Position numbers and translations under genes: made by a program. Shown here in pieces: positions 63,730-64,000 of a DNA stretch of 64,000 nt. The notes beneath the pieces were generated by a model. It had not been told where the DNA came from. It made no database searches and saw nothing but the letters and a program-made list of their open reading frames with translations. Source of the DNA: Flavimaricola marinus (GTDB lineage Bacteria > Pseudomonadota > Alphaproteobacteria > Rhodobacterales > Rhodobacteraceae); contig NZ_FXZK01000002.1 of NCBI RefSeq assembly GCF_900184895.1, forward strand, positions 124,001 through 188,000. The letters are read 5' to 3'. The stretch's first letter is position 1; every line of letters begins with the position of its first letter.

Positions 63730-64000
63730 GCGCCGCCTCATCCTGAGCTTACTTGTTACAGTCGCCAGCCCCCTCGCCGCCCACGAATTGTGGATCGAGC
63801 CGATCGAGTGGCGTGTTGGAATAGACGGTAACGTGAGCGCCGCGCTTGTCAACGGACAGCAGTTCGATGGGGTGAATTTGGCGTTTTTTCCCAACCGGAT
63901 CAAAAGCTTCGACCTGCACCTCGGCGATGACAGCACCGTCGTCACCGGGCGGATCGGTGACAGCCCCGCAATGACCATGCCCACGATGGGCGACGGGCTT
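63728..64000 (+). CDS. DUF4198-family (NikM-like) periplasmic protein, 3' end beyond the window
   Basis: An open frame from the ATG at 63728 to the window end (91 codons, no stop). It begins with a signal peptide (RRLILSLLVTVASPLAA) followed by HELWIEP, the typical mature start of DUF4198 proteins, which are related to nickel-transport component NikM. AAGGA lies eight bases before the ATG. Pairing with a HupE/UreJ-like protein fits a shared role in metal uptake, as inference. The gene is truncated by the window, so length and C-terminal features are unseen. Confidence 0.8.
   Translation, partial: MRRLILSLLVTVASPLAAHELWIEPIEWRVGIDGNVSAALVNGQQFDGVNLAFFPNRIKSFDLHLGDDSTVVTGRIGDSPAMTMPTMGDGL

Noticed and set aside
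63730-63984. N-terminal extension of the HupE/UreJ-like protein
   Set aside because: It would remove the signal peptide from the N-terminus and runs antisense to the DUF4198 gene, which has its own good start.
1-64000. CRISPR arrays, insertion sequences, prophage, tRNA or rRNA genes
   Set aside because: No regularly spaced repeats, transposase-like or phage-like products, or RNA gene signatures were found on either strand.

Overview
This GC-rich window looks like a chromosomal segment from an alphaproteobacterium of the Rhodobacterales (Roseobacter/Rhodobacter type). The main evidence is gene order: dusB-ntrB-ntrC-ntrY-ntrX-trkA-trkH-hfq-hflX in one long run, a fused ispDF next to pgpA and cinA, a class II DAHP synthase, PstC and PstA with long N-terminal extensions, and an NtrC without the sigma-54 contact motif. 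I see no insertion sequence, phage, CRISPR array, tRNA or rRNA. Base composition and codon use look even throughout, so I see no obvious recently acquired island.

Layout. 1-7.2 kb: a LysR regulator, hpt, a COQ10-like lipid-binding protein, an MmgE/PrpD protein, an ammonium transporter, and the coupled ispDF-pgpA-cinA run. 7.3-19.4 kb: the nitrogen and redox two-component genes (ntrBC, ntrYX), the potassium uptake system trkAH, then hfq and hflX. 19.3-24.1 kb: a diguanylate cyclase, a DUF2177 membrane protein, a penicillin-acylase-family Ntn hydrolase and a 3-hydroxyisobutyrate-dehydrogenase-like enzyme. 24.2-30.2 kb: a branched-chain amino acid (Liv-type) ABC transporter operon in which two small secreted proteins of unknown function sit, translationally coupled, between livF and livH. 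30.5-37.7 kb: a GlxA-type regulator, class II aroG, a PAS protein with a perfect CtrA-type box in its divergent promoter, yicC-gmk, a gamma-carbonic anhydrase and a MetC-like enzyme. 37.9-45.4 kb: the complete phosphate regulon phoR-pstSCAB-phoU-phoB, with a three-repeat Pho box. 45.5-58.9 kb: an ectoine-hydrolase-like protein and a divergent M19 dipeptidase homologue, facing a 12-gene catabolic operon on the minus strand that is read away from a GntR regulator. 59-64 kb: a LuxR-type regulator, an intensely structured non-coding stretch, rpsB-tsf, and a HupE/UreJ-like membrane protein whose start codon overlaps that of a divergent DUF4198 gene cut by the window end.

The part most likely to be undescribed is the minus-strand operon 47662-58051. 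It joins a tripartite tricarboxylate transporter (TctCBA) to a type I extradiol dioxygenase with its full metal triad, a FAH-family enzyme, an alpha/beta hydrolase, an FMN reductase, an Ldh2-type dehydrogenase, a class III CoA-transferase, a crotonase and two small dimeric alpha/beta-barrel-like proteins. This has the logic of an uptake-plus-ring-cleavage pathway for an aromatic or cyclic carboxylate, but no ring hydroxylase is present and the substrate cannot be read from the sequence. Palindromic ATTTTCGAAA elements before the two leading genes are candidate operators for the adjacent GntR protein. Other points to follow up are the structured RNA candidate at 60015-60258, the Liv-embedded secreted proteins, the metal-ligand-poor M19 protein, and several phased or palindromic promoter elements.
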